64,000 nt of DNA from Takakia lepidozioides (Eukaryota; Streptophyta; Takakiopsida; Takakiales; Takakiaceae). Both the position numbers and the translations under genes were made by a program. Shown here in pieces: positions 13,421-25,640 of this stretch (the first letter of the stretch is position 1; each line of letters opens with the position of its first letter). The notes beneath the pieces are model-generated. The model had not been told where the DNA came from, made no database searches, and saw nothing but the letters and a program-made list of their open reading frames with translations. The DNA lies in assembly GCA_030704615.1 (NCBI GenBank), contig CM060733.1, forward strand, positions 28,024,001-28,088,000. The letters run 5' to 3'.

Positions 13421-14190
13421 GAGAGGCCGAAAAGAAGTTTCATGCTATCATTTCGCCATCTTATTTGCATTCTTATAGTCCATCATCCAAGATGCACTCT
13501 CCGCCGCCAATGTTATGTACTGTGAGGCCAAAAAGAAAGTTTTTCACTATCATTTTGTTATCGTCCATCATCCAAGAAGCCTTCTCCGTCGCCAATGTTA
13601 TATACTGTGAGGCCAAAAAGAAAGATTTTTGCTACCATTTCGCTATCTTATTTGCATCCATTGTCCATCATCCAAGAAGCACTCTCCGCAGCAAATGGTT
13701 GTGTGAGGCCCAAAAGAAAGTTTTTCACTATCATTTCGCTATTTTATTTGCATCCATTGTCCATCATCCAAGAAGCACTCTCCGCCGCCAATGCTATAAG
13801 TGTGAGTCCGAATATAAAGTTTTTTGCTATCATTTCGCTATCTTATTTGCATCCATTGTCCATCATCCAAGAAGCACTCCCCGCTGCCAATGCTATATAG
13901 TGTGAGGCCGAATATAAAGTTTTTTGCTGTCATTTCGCTATCTTCCATCATCCAAGAAGCACACTCCGCCGCCAATGCTATATAGTGTGAGGCCCAAAAG
14001 AAAGTTTTCACTATCATTTCGCTATCTTATTTGCATCCATTGTCCATCCTCCAAGAACCACCCTCCGCCGCCAATGTTATTTAGTGCGGGGCCAAAAAGA
14101 AAGTTTTTCACTATCATTTCGCCATTTTCTTTGCATCCATTGTCCATCATTCAAGAAGCACTCTCCGCCCGCCAATGTATACTTGTGTCA
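13421..14190 (+). repeat. Minisatellite, eight copies of an 85-100-bp unit
   Basis: TCCATCATCCAAGAAGCAC or a close variant starts near 13479, 13564, 13663, 13759, 13859, 13946, 14042 and 14142. Each is followed by CTCTCCGCCGCCAATG, then GTGAGGCC(A/C)AAAAGAAAG, then TATCATTTCGCTATC. Two unit lengths occur because about 12-16 bp around TTATTTGCATCCATTG is absent from some units. Frames across it are open in places only because the repeat lacks stops; I do not call a gene. Confidence 0.9.
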
Positions 14191-16333
14191 AAATCCAAAA
14201 GCATTGAGATCACATATTGACAACAAGTTAGTACATATACGAGACCACAGACCGTCACCACTGAGATTATCTCATGCCGCCCAAAAATGTTATGTAGGCA
14301 CATGATGGGCACCCAATAACGTGTACGGCACTCAACACAATTCTAAAAATCCTTTCCTTCCAAGCCTAAAACCGAGGCGTCAACTCCAAGCACTTAGGAT
14401 AAAATGTATGTGCATTAGAAGGGAGGCAAGGGTGGGTGGGGCCCTTTTTGTTGGTGGCGTCCATGGAAGCTGATGCAACATTGCAACAAGAGTGGCAAGT
14501 TCTGAAGGAGCCCCATAGGCTGCCAAACAAAAACAGCAAAACCACTTCCCACCTGCAGGCCTTTGCACACACCTCCACACGCAAAGTACCAAGACTTGTC
14601 TTATTGTGTACATCGATCTTCCTCTCCTTCTCTTTCCCCCACGTTCTTCAGTTTTGTCCTCTTCTCCAAGGTCTTCCAAACGGAAGGTAGCCTTTGGGGT
14701 GAAGACACAATTTCCGCTTGCTTTGACAGGAGTCCACATTTATCTTTATGTCTCCTCTCTAATGTGAACATTAGCAATGCAAGAAAGCAAAAAGCAAGAA
14801 TCTTTGCTGCCACATTCATTACGCATGTTATTATTTCTCCTCCTTCCCTTGTTGGGCGCAGTGATTTTTTTTGGAAATTTGGGAGTAGCTACTGAGTGTT
14901 GCAAGAAATTGCCGTATATTCTGTTCGTCCATTGAAATTTGGATAGAAGCATCCTCCTCTGTACTTTCATCCAATTATATCATATATATTTGGTAAATTC
15001 ATCCATAACTTATTTGGCAATTTCATCCATGAGAAAACAAGGTATTTTTGCTGTGGAAACTTGGTGATGACTTGTTCCGATCGCTGTAATTAGCCTAAGG
15101 GGCGTGAAAGTACTAAGTTGTGATTATCATCAGCAATCACTCCTCTCTTCTTAAATACAGAAAAACAAGAAAAAGGACTTCATTTTTGGGACATGGTGCT
15201 ATATGTAGCAGCTATCTATACAGAGTTGAGGATGTTCCTCAAAATCAGGTCATTTTACTGTGGATGTGACTGTAGCTCCTTCCTTTTATAGGGCGGCAAG
15301 TCTACAAAAACTGGTGCACAATAGACATGACACTATTTGAGGGTGTTGTCGTATATACATGAAGGAGAAAGGTCTCAGAACATTTTTGGGTTGTTCAATG
15401 GCTTGATGTACCCATCCCTGACGAAGCCCTAAGCAAAAGCTCTGAAAGAGAAATAAAAAGTTATGATCAAAGTTCACTTGTACACAAGTACATTCAAACC
15501 TACCATGCCAAAGGCTGGAAACCATGCCCTACCTTAAGTTCAAAGGTCGTTTCATTCTATGCTCGCCATCTCCAAAAGACCCAAAAAATTCATGGATGCC
15601 CTAAGTACATATCTACAACCATCCTGAATCATCCCTGGACTAAATCCAAACCAGGAAAACAGAGTCCTTTGCAGAATTTATAGCGTGTGAATCATGTTTT
15701 TGGAAACAAAGATTTCGTACACCATTGCGAAATGCTGAGGCAGAACCAGCACAAGCAAATGTTTCTATCAAATGTACAAACGACCAAAGAGGAGCCGTAC
15801 CCTAGTAGATCTATGTCCACTATACCATTGGCAATGAGCTGAGCTAAGGGCCGAACTTAGATTGGTGGGTTACATGAGACAAACTGTGGCCTCGAGAACT
15901 GTAAAAAGAACACAAGTGTCTTTCCTTGCAATATTATCAAGTTTGGTGTCTAACCCACAGTTGTGAAGCATAGTTGTGTGGTATCATTGTTGAGGAAGGA
16001 AGGAATGAGAAAGAGAAAGAATTTAACTTTGTGTGAGATAGAGAGAGAGGGAGAGAGAGAGAGGTTGTCTCTCAATGTGGCTGTAGCCAAGACCCATAGC
16101 CAGAATGATTGTAATTTCCTACAGTATATGATAGCTTGCTACTTAACCTTCCCAGAAGTGATGATGGAGCGACTCTGACCCATGTAGCACATGCTTGATA
16201 GAAGAGTATGTCTCCAAAAACATCTTGCAAACACTGTCAAGGGGTGTGACTGAAAATTGGTTGCTTTGTTTTCCGAAGAATTCTTGTAAGCTACTAATGT
16301 GGATATTGTACATGTATGGGTGGCTCTAAGAGT
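14191..16333. other. Intergenic region and probable 3' flank of the TRM gene
   Basis: No gene recognised. At 14866-14950 a segment containing GTATATTCTGTTCGTCCA and GAAATTT resembles 50367-50460 (GTATATTCTGTTCATCCA), suggesting a small dispersed element. The part just below 16334 should hold the 3' untranslated region of the minus-strand TRM gene; no clear polyadenylation signal was seen. Confidence 0.4.
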
Positions 16334-19300
16334 TTAGAACGCAAATAGCTGTCTCCTAGTTGCCTCAACAGGCAATGCGGAAGACTTGCATGAACTAAAC
16401 ATTGTCAGATCCCTTACAGTTTCCTCTATCAGCTCCTTGAAAAGCATCCGCTCTACCTCTAAACCCACCTCTCCCAGCTCAATTCTCAAGTCCGACCATT
16501 GCTGTTCCCTATCGGATAAGTCCTTCTGGAGCACACTGTAAAGAGTGTCACAGACGTCATCCGATGGAGTGCATGGGACCTCTTGCAATTCATCCCATAC
16601 CTCCTGCACTAGCTGCTGCCCAGCAACTTTCTTCCGTAAAATAGGAGGAGCGAGCCCAACCCATGGCTGGGGATGCAAATAGGAATAGAGCTTCCTTGCC
16701 AAAATCTCATTCACATTGTCAAACAATAAGCGACGATCGAGTGCCTCCTTATGTTTCTCTTCTTCACTTTTTCGCTTATCGGACAAGGCATGCCCATTCT
16801 TCTTTCTGTCGGCTGCTTGCAACCGCCTTCGTCGCTCCTCTAACCGACTGAAGAAGATGGGATCAATAATGTACCCAGAGGCAGGCCACATGCAGTGGGG
16901 AGAGCTGGCTTCCTCTGTAAGTCCTGATATGACCAAAAGGTCTCTCACATACGCCCTCTCCTCATCTTTCTTCTTCAGAGAACTACTGACGGTGGTCCTC
17001 GCGGAGTCTGCTTCGATGTCACTGTCATGTGGGACTTGTATTTCCACTTTGCGCTTGTAGCGAGGCACCTCTTGGTTGTCATCCAGGTTGCTGCGGTTCC
17101 CAATCTGATCTGACAAGCCTCCAAGAGCAGCTGTTTCTTGTCTAACTTTCAAGCAGGGTGTTGCCGGGGAATCCACGAGTGATGGATAAATAGGACCGGC
17201 AGATCTCCAACACCTCTCATTTTCCAATGCAGTTTCCAGTGCATGGAAAGCATCTGAAAAGCACAACTTTGTCAGTACATTACTTTCTTGCAAGAAACAT
17301 TTTCCTTCAGAATTAGTCAGTTGTGCATTTTCTCAAAGTTATGTTAAGTTTTCAGGGGCCCAAGGTCCCAAGCTGGGTGGAGGCCCACTTCTAATCAAAC
17401 TGGTTATGGGTAAGCGCAAGAGCTTGACATGAAGTGAGAGTCTCTTCAGATAATTCCAGGAATGTGATGGCAGAGGGGAAATCGATAGGGCATCAACGCA
17501 GCTGGTTGATCCGTGGTACTCTTTCGCTTCCCTTAAGGACTCCAAGGAATATAATTAAGGACTTGGGTTTTGCAACTCTTAAACCGTCATTGTAGAGGTG
17601 TCCATATGTAGGAAAGTGTATCAGACTGTAATAGTGGCTTATTGCTGGTGAGCTTGAAGTGCAATTTTGTTTAGACAATTAGTACAAGGAAGTCCCCACC
17701 TCATATTCAAGTACTGAGCTTATGAAAATTAGTTCATTCTGACGACCAATGAAACAACACAAATTCTTTAACTCAAAGTTTTCCTATATGACGATGCTAA
17801 CCTTGAAGGTCGATGGAACTGGTCTTTCCAGCTCTGGGACTTGGAGTGCATTCCTCCTCCTGGAAAGCAGTATTGTCCAACACAGATACAGGGCTTGGTT
17901 GTTCAGCCCCTTCAGCCAGTAGCCCACTATCACTGAACTCAAATTTCTTCACTGAAACACCTCGTGGAGTTAGGACTCCTGAAAGTTCTCTATCATCGAA
18001 GACTTTTGGAGGTGTACTCTCAAAAGGTTCTTCCGCAATCACCTACAATTTGCCACCAAAATCCTTCCAAGGTTAGAAGTTTAGGCAGAAATCAGTGCAA
18101 AAAGGCGAGAAGTCAAGATGTATTGCATAGACCATATTGTAGAGAAGATCAGTGTCAAATTGACCCCAGCTCAGCGTGAAAGAATTGCACCGTCATCAGG
18201 TCACAGAAGGGACAAATAACCTTTTGATATTGAGAAAACTCACCTCTGCTAGTTGAACTTCGATGCTTGGATCAACCAACGGACTGCTTCTTAGAAGACC
18301 CAGAGAACCTCTGGTCAAATCATTTGCAGGGTTCCCATCTCTGCGGTGGGCGACATCCTCGTCCCCAGTGACTTGCACGTCATGACTTTTTACTTCTACC
18401 ATCTCGGCCATCTGCTGCCCCTTCTGCTCTTCAAGCATCTCCAGACTTTCAGATGGTCCAACAGGTGGGGAGATCACCGGGCATCCTGGTGCCTCAACTG
18501 TCTTCATTGAGTCTGCAGTTTTGATATTATCAGGCTGCTCATGGGAACCTGAAGCAGGTTTAGGTGACATAACTCCAATCTCAGATGGGACTTCTTTGGA
18601 TATAGTACCAACAACTCCTTTGTCCATGCATGTAGCATTTGACACTCTCCCTTTTCTGGCTGCCTCACTGGCCTTGCCAGTTGACTGCTTGGCTCTAAGA
18701 GGACCAACCTCCACAGGTACCCTCCCACCTTGTGCCTTGCTGGATGGCTCTGCAGTAGTGAGCCTATCGGCAATGCTGGAGATGCCTTTTCCATCAGAGC
18801 TGCTACGGCGCAGTCTGGGTGTTTCGGGGTCAACACTAGCCCTCCCCTTGAGAAAGTCTTTGGTTGATTGGGAACGCAATGTCACTTTACTCTCATCTCG
18901 GTCCTTCACGGTGGGAAGCCTCCCTCGTGCAGCTGCACTCTCAGCCATTCGTGTACTCCCACTGCCAAATGTGCTCCTGCCAGGAGATCCCAGCTTCGGA
19001 GAGCTGGGTTCCCTGGATGAAGATAAGTGAGGTCTCCCTTGTGGGAGAGAATAAGACCGGAGACCCTTCGGGCTTGACTCTCTCCCAGCCGGTGACATCT
19101 CATTAGTGCCTTTCTCTCTCCGTGCTGCAATGTGGTCCCTTCTTGGCAATCTTGAACTGGCTACACCCTCCATCTCCACACTGTTCACAACACTGGATTC
19201 CTGAAGAGACCCCGCAGTTGGCTGTGTTTGGGCCCTTAGTGGCTTTCTCCTGATAACTGCCCCAGAATTTGCACTCTTAGCATCCCCCCTGCAAATAGAA

Positions 19301-22300
19301 TTGCATCACATAATAGTTAATAACTCCAGCAATAAAACATAGCCACAAAACTTAAATCAATGCTGATTGAATATATTTTCCACTATCTCTTGTGAGTCCT
19401 AGCTGTGGATTTTACACAAGCATATTAACCCTCTCTTCTCATGCCAATGTAGAGAAATTAAAAATTCATCAACCCAGTGTGGTTTCCGCCTTCACAAAGC
19501 AAGGATAAACGGTTGTACCAGGCTTGCCACCTGAGCACATCTCTTGAATTGTTCTTTGGTTTCTGTGGTCCTAGTGTTTCCTTTTAGTGCTTCTGCTGTG
19601 TTTGTTCTACTTGTTTCCCTTTGGCCCTTTTGAACTTCCCATGGACATCATAAAGTTCCTTTCCTTTCCTTTCTTTTCAATGTCTACTCTACTGCAAAAT
19701 CTGCGGAAGCTACTACTGCCGCTTCAGAGACAGCCACTCCCTGGCAGAGATTCTTCATTATGAGACCCAGAGATGCCTGGCAGCATAACTTCATGAGACT
19801 CTCAACTTGGAGAATCTCTCGATAGTAAAGACTAGGTTTTGGGCTTCTTCAAGGGTCCCACTTTTTCCTTGTTTCTTACTTTCTTTTGTCACATAGGCTC
19901 TTTGAGCTTTCTGCAGACGCTCTAAAGTTTCTCTCTTTCTTCTTTCCTCTTTGTCAATTTCATGTCCATTCTCTTCCAGTTCCCTTCAAACCACAGAGGA
20001 TTTGAGTCTACGACAGCATGATTGAATTGCCGAGTCCCTTGACAATATTGAATTAATTTTAACAGAAGCAAGAGGCAGACATTTACCCATCACTGCTGCC
20101 ATTCAGGTTCTCTCTAGCTGTGCCTGTTACTCCCGACCTTTCTGAACTGCTGGATCTGCTCGACAACTTTTCCAGATCCTTAGCTTGAATTGAGGGTTGG
20201 GGGTGTGAACTCCACTGCGTAGTAGCAGGTTTGGTGTTGATGGGTTTCAGCAGTGAGGGCTCTCCATCTTTGCCACATTCTGAATCAGTAACAATCTGTG
20301 CACGGTTTTCCAACAGATTTGACTTACTACTGTCATATGCCTGGTGCAGCTCGTCTGACATCTTTCTGGTGTCCAAACCAGCCCTGGAGTTCAACCTATC
20401 CTCGTACTCCAGCTCCATTTGATTCTGCTCAGCAACAGTAGCCGTGGACTTTGGAAGTGGCAGGGGATGTTTTTCCTCTTGCAATTGTGGATTTGATCCT
20501 TCCACTACAAGTTTCAATGCATGGAAATTGGGCTTTGGGTCTTGAGACTGCTTGCGGCGAGACGGATGTAGTAGGCCCTTGAGCTGCATTGCATCCAGTA
20601 TTTGCTTCAGTGTTTTCCGTTCCTGAACTGATTTCCGAAGCCGCAGCTGGCGTAACCTTTGGTCCATGTCTCCATACAATGGTATTTGATTCGGGGGTGG
20701 CTGCATCCCCTCGTCTGAACTTTTGAGCACAGTCAATACTGTTTCGGAGTAGTGCTTTGGTGACTGCAACAGTCTCTGTTGTAAAGCCTCCCGAGCTTCT
20801 TGCTGTTTGAATAGAGGGGGCATTGCTTCCAGGAGATGGTGCTTGGGGGATAGAGATGGCTTTGGCTGTGAATGGTGTCCCCCGCCGTCTACGTGGTGCC
20901 GCCAGGTGGCATGTTCATGTTGGTACTGAGGAGGCATCGCGTCCCTGTAATTTTTTAGCTGGTGCTTTGACTGAGGGCCTAAACCTTGCAGCCTGGAACC
21001 AGGTGAAGAAGACCTCAAGTCTGGCTTGGCGTGTTGATCAATTTCAACTGGAGCTTGCTTGAGGTGGTGGAATGCCTCACTCACTTGTTGCATGTGGTTA
21101 TAGTCGTCTGACTGCTTTGGGGGAGGGGGTGGTGGGGACTGCCCAGGTGGAGTATACTGTAACAGGCCTTGGAGCAACTTGGCCTCTCTTGAAGGTTGTC
21201 TTGTAAGTGCAATCTTCGGCGGCAGGGGAGATGGATCGGGACTTGGCAGTTCTTCTAGACCCATTAAGCGCGCTACCACGTTTGGTACGCGGCGCCTGGC
21301 TTCTGCTTGACCATCTCTCTCAACAGGATTGTCTCTTCTGGCATGAGGAAGAGAATCTTGGATGCCTTCTTTCACAACATGACCCCACATTAAATCTCTG
21401 CTGTCAAGGGATGGCCTAGGTAGAATCACAGAAGGATGGGCAACATCTCTGCCATCGACAGAAAGCCTGGGTGCATTGGATGCATGAGGAGGGTCTTTGG
21501 TACCATCTACAGAAGACCGTGGTCCATCTCTGCCTTTCTGGGACACCCCAAGCGAGGCCTTTAACTCAACGGTGCAGAGTGATTCCCTGAAATCAAAGGT
21601 TTGCAATACATCAGTTTCCTGGGCTGAATACCGTGTATTGTCCTTGAGACTAAGTGACCTGAATGTGTCTCTGCCACCTTGTTGCTCATCCTTGTGCACC
21701 GATAACTTGGGACCCTCCCTCAATTCCACTGTTAACCTGGGCACTTCTCTTCCACCAATGGAGCCCGGTAGACTTGGAAGATTTCTTTCAGTTGAAATTC
21801 GTGGCAGCTCCCTGCCATGTACAGCCAACTGAGCATTGCCTTTCTCCCTAAGCATCCAACGAGGTGACCCAGCCGTTGATCGCGTTCCTTCTCTCCCATC
21901 TGTGAACAGCCGTGATCCAACTCTGCCATCAACTGAACACGACCGTGGCAAGTCCACATGAGAAAACTGAATCCCATCCCTCTGAGTGATCAACATCCGT
22001 GATCCATCTCTTCCATCAACAGAACAAGACCGTGGCAAGTTTTTGAGAGTCCCAAGGCCCCCAGACACCTCCTTCACTTCGACAGGCGTCCTTGGTACCT
22101 GCTTGCTGGTTTTGTCTGCAGAAACTCTCGGTTTCTCCCTCTGGAATGAGGCTCGCACAATATCTCTAATGTCTGAAGATGGCAGCTTTACCAGATCTTT
22201 GGCAGGCCCTCTTCCCTCAAAAGAGGCACTGGGCATGACCGAAGAGGGCTTGGGGACTTCCCTGTCCTTGTTATAAAAGTGCTGAGGGGGTTCCTTGATG

Positions 22301-23706
22301 GCTGCTGTCTTCTCAAAAGATTCCGGGGCCAGTTCTTCAAAGCAGAAATACAGGTTGTGAGTGTCTTTAGAGTCCATGGAACCTTGGTCCCACTGTACTT
22401 TACTGTCCACCATCGAATGGATCTCCGCAGGATCTTCCAAAGACTTGGCCAAAATTTCACTGTTGTCAATAGATGCCCTCTGTACTCTGGTGGAATCCGT
22501 AGCTGTCTTGGGGTGGTCAACATTGTCCAAAGAACCTCTCCGCACAGCTTCACCTTGGAACTGCAGCCATCACAACATGAGCATCAATTAAGAACTTCCA
22601 TTACCTGAGACAAGGACGAAGTGCTCATGATGGCCAGCACTAGTACAGCTGCCTGTGGGCTTCAAACTCTAAGAAGAAAAGGAGAAACTGTGATGGCAAG
22701 CTCCATTGAGCATCCAGTTTCAGTTAGCTAAGTTCCTCCATTGGAGCAAGTATTTGGCCCTTTCTTGATCCGAAACCTGCAAATCTGGGAACTACTGCTC
22801 CCATCAGAGCAAAGTGCCAATCTTGAACAAGAGCAGGAAGGAAGTGCAGTGAGAGATCTCTCTCTTCTTCTCTGGCTCCCTGCTGCAGCCTAACTGCTAA
22901 GAAACTTGATGCCACGAGGCTACTGCAAGTGGTGTGGAAGACACAAATGGCATCTTAAGATGCAGTCCATAGATATAGACACCTGTAGTCTGTACTGGTG
23001 CCAACATAATACCTACTCACAAAGTTAATGATGAAGAGAAAGAGAGTAACAAAGGACGAACCATATAGTAGGCTGGAATGCTGCTGCGATCATGGCGTGG
23101 GCTTTCACAGGCTGATGCCGGCAGTGTCTGCCCTGCTCATCAAAAGACACAGAGCACATGAAAAGTCAGCTCTGGTGCATTTCAACAAACAAGCATTTCT
23201 TTTCCTGGAAATGTGCATGGATAGATATTTGTGAGGGAATTCAAGACTGAAACTTCACAATCTCTAAGCTGAGAGACCTTACAGAGCAACAAACAGGACA
23301 CCAGACAACCACAACAGAAAGAAAGGAATGAGATAAAATGAAATAGTACTTTAACGTCCATGGAAAGAAGAAAGAAACTTTACAATGTCCACAGAGGGCC
23401 ATGATGAGGACCTATTGGAGAACAAACCAAGAACTACTTTCATGAAATGAAATGAAAGAAAGTTTAATATCCACGAGAAGTTGAAAGAGATTAGCAGAGA
23501 AAAATATTTCAACCATGGGAGGCCCTCTATACAGTGCGGAGAGAGGTACCATTTGCAGTGCTGACATGCTTGGAGCCATAACGGCGGCCAGTGAAGGCCT
23601 GATGGCGATCAAATATCTGGAAGATTCCTGTCATACATCCTATCTCCTTGTCAAGTGAATGGGGCTCCTCAGACAACGCTTTAAACAGGTTTGCTGAGGC
23701 TGGCAT
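16334..23706 (-). CDS. LONGIFOLIA/TRM-family protein (TON1-recruiting-motif type)
   Basis: Four downstream exons are well supported: 22560 or 22553 to 20087, 19288-18244, 18042-17802 and 17253-16334. All junctions between them are GT-AG and keep the frame (phases 2, 0, 1). Landmarks: the VARLMGLEELPSP motif near 21250-21290; many Ser/Asp-Gly-Arg-rich pseudo-repeats (PRSCSVDGR) in the large exon; and a C-terminal DUF4378-type domain in the last exon (AYVRDLLVISGL, PIFFSRLEERR, LLFDNVNEIL, WVGLAPPI, ELIEETVRDL). A separate exon starting at ATG 23706 (context GCCACCATGCC) encodes the N-terminal signature GCMTGIFQIFDRH followed by TGRR. One frame-consistent model uses exon ends 23706-23533, 22668-22605 and 22553, giving about 1,636 residues; a conservative model starting at ATG 22628 gives 1,567. 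TRM proteins bind TON1 and microtubules and, in Arabidopsis LONGIFOLIA members, promote polar cell elongation. That role here is inferred from family. Confidence 0.88.
17254..17801 (-). other. TRM gene last intron
   Basis: Donor GTTAGC at 17801 and acceptor TTTTCAG ending at 17254 join CAAG to ATGCTTTCC in phase 1, restoring a GAT codon across the junction. No gene seen inside. Confidence 0.85.
19289..20086 (-). other. TRM gene large intron with SINE-like tail copies
   Basis: Donor GTAAAT at 20086 and acceptor TATTTGCAG ending at 19289 join in phase 2. On the plus strand the intron holds two copies of the CTCTTTGAGCTTTC...TAAAGTTTC repeat family (near 19640-19680 and 19895-19950), opposite in orientation to the cluster at 23.3-25.6 kb. 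Confidence 0.8.
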
Positions 23707-25640
23707 GGTGGCAACCCTCAACCCCCTCAGTTGCGGCTGGGCTTGTCAAGGTAACAAAGCTTTTTTATTCTCTCAGCTGGAGATCAAATTCTACGAACAC
23801 ACCGCTGCACCCCCAAGTTTTGGACATCTGAGTGGAGCTGAAAGGAAGATTGTACAGCTCTCCTGTGCATCAGTTTCAAAAATCAATTGAAGACCAAGTC
23901 AGTAGCTAGCAAAGGACCTAAACGAGTCAACATACTTTCATACTCATATGACAAGCAAGAAAAGAACATTGCTGCCACATGATGCTCTTTTGAGCTTATG
24001 GGCTGGATGCGAAACAAACAAAGCCACAACCAAAAAGTAGAAAGGAAGAGGGAAGAAAGGAATCTAATGGCAAAGTAAAGAAGACGAAAAGAACCAAGTT
24101 TGTAACGAACACTGGAAATTCAGGAGCTTATGGGACTAGGGAAAATAGAAACGTGGCAGCCACCAACAAGCAGCAAACATAAAACTATTGAGAGATGTTG
24201 AAGAAACAAACAAACAAACCTTATAGCATTCATGGGAAGCTTGGAGAGATAATGGAACAAGTAAAAACGATGAACACTTTGTGCCCCCAACAACCACAAC
24301 CATAGTTTACCATGGCCAGAGAGAGAGAGCATGGAACGGACTGGAATGGTACACTATACCGTCCGCGGAAAGCTCAAAGAGCTTATGGGACAAAAGGGAA
24401 AAACAGGAAAGGAGAGAGAAATCAAATCAAATCAAATGGTACTTTATAACATCCGTCTTGGAGAAGAAAGGAAAGGAAAGAAACTTTTACAACTTTAGTT
24501 GAGCTCAAAGAACTTACGGGACAAATGAAATGAACAGGTACTTTATTGCATCTGCAGAAAGGCCAGAGGACCCGAGGGACACAGCAGTGGGAAACAGTTT
24601 GGAGAGACCCATGGAACTACAGAGAAGAAGAATTTATAGCATTAAGGGGAGGCCCACAGAGCCCATGGAGAACAGAACTGTGGAAACCAAAGAACTAACC
24701 TTCACAGTGACGGGAAAGAGAAAGAATGTAAGAAACAAAGAAAGCAAGAAACTTTATGACTGTCTGTGAAAAGCTTACAGAAATGAAATTGGTATTTTAA
24801 AAGCTTAAAGAGACAAATTAAAATAAGATGAAAGAAAAACTTAGACACCAATAGGGAGCCCCAACAACTACAATTCAACCTCAAGGTTTCGAGAAAGCAT
24901 CCACAGGGAGCCCAAGAGGGCCCATGGGACAAGGTACAACAAAGAAAGTAGGAAAATGAAATGAAATGAAATGATACTTCATAATATCTGCAGAAAGCTC
25001 AAAGAGCTCTAAAACATGAAACAAGAAAGAGAGTGCGGCCCTCAACAACCAGCCCAAAAACAACTCTTGATCAAGGGATTGATCTAAGAGCCAACGTCTT
25101 GTATAGGTACGCTGCCCATTCTGAAAGAAAGGGAGAAACCTTATATAACAGAGATCACAGAGCTTATGGAGCACTGAAAGGATAGCATGAATAGAACACT
25201 TGGGCCTCAAAAACCAGCCCCATCACAACAAGAAACTACTGTTCAATTTGGAGAGCAATATGTGGATATGCTGCAAGGTATCTCTAAGAAAGACATGAAA
25301 TGAAATGAAATGGAACTTTATAACATCAGCGGAAAGCTCAAACAGCTTGTGGACAAGAGACAACAGGATACAAGAAAGAGAGTGGGGTCCTCCTTTCTCT
25401 AAAAGACTTTTAAGCCACACATGCATGAGAAGGCAACTTCATACTCTTTGAGTACGGAAATGAAGTAAAGGAATTGTAGCGGCTACCGGTAAACATGATC
25501 CGACAGCAATGAAACCAGAGAGTTCAGGGACGAGCTTATCACAAGCGAAAGTAAGAAAGGAGGAAAAAAAAACTTGAAATTTATTCCATCCAAGGGAGGC
25601 CGAAATGGCCCCAAGGGACACAAGTTGAGCAACACAGAAA
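23280..25640 (-). repeat. Cluster of SINE-like 3' tails in the 5' intron and upstream region of the TRM gene
   Basis: Read on the plus strand, a unit (GAAATG)n, GGTACTTTATAACATC, GCGGAAAGCTCAAAGAGC, TTATGGGACA recurs near 23340, 23445, 24210, 24345, 24430, 24530, 24620, 24960, 25135, 25300 and 25575, often followed by a CAACAACCA block. On the minus strand this is a GC-rich end, then CTCTTTGAGCTTTCCGC, then TATAAAGTACC and a (CATTT)n tail, the form of a SINE or LINE 3' end. A recognisable SINE at 34600-34800 has a related tail next to tRNA-like boxes, which supports this reading. Scattered single copies lie near 4850, 19650, 19900, 26880 and 46190. Confidence 0.65.

Noticed and set aside
13465-13905. 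146-codon open frame in the minisatellite
   Set aside because: Frame is open because the repeat unit lacks stops; unit lengths are not multiples of three.
13421-14190. CRISPR array
   Set aside because: Direct repeats are contiguous 85-100-bp units with no unique spacers, and the genome is a plant's.
20823-21832. Plus-strand frames inside the TRM large exon
   Set aside because: They are antisense shadows of the long coding exon.
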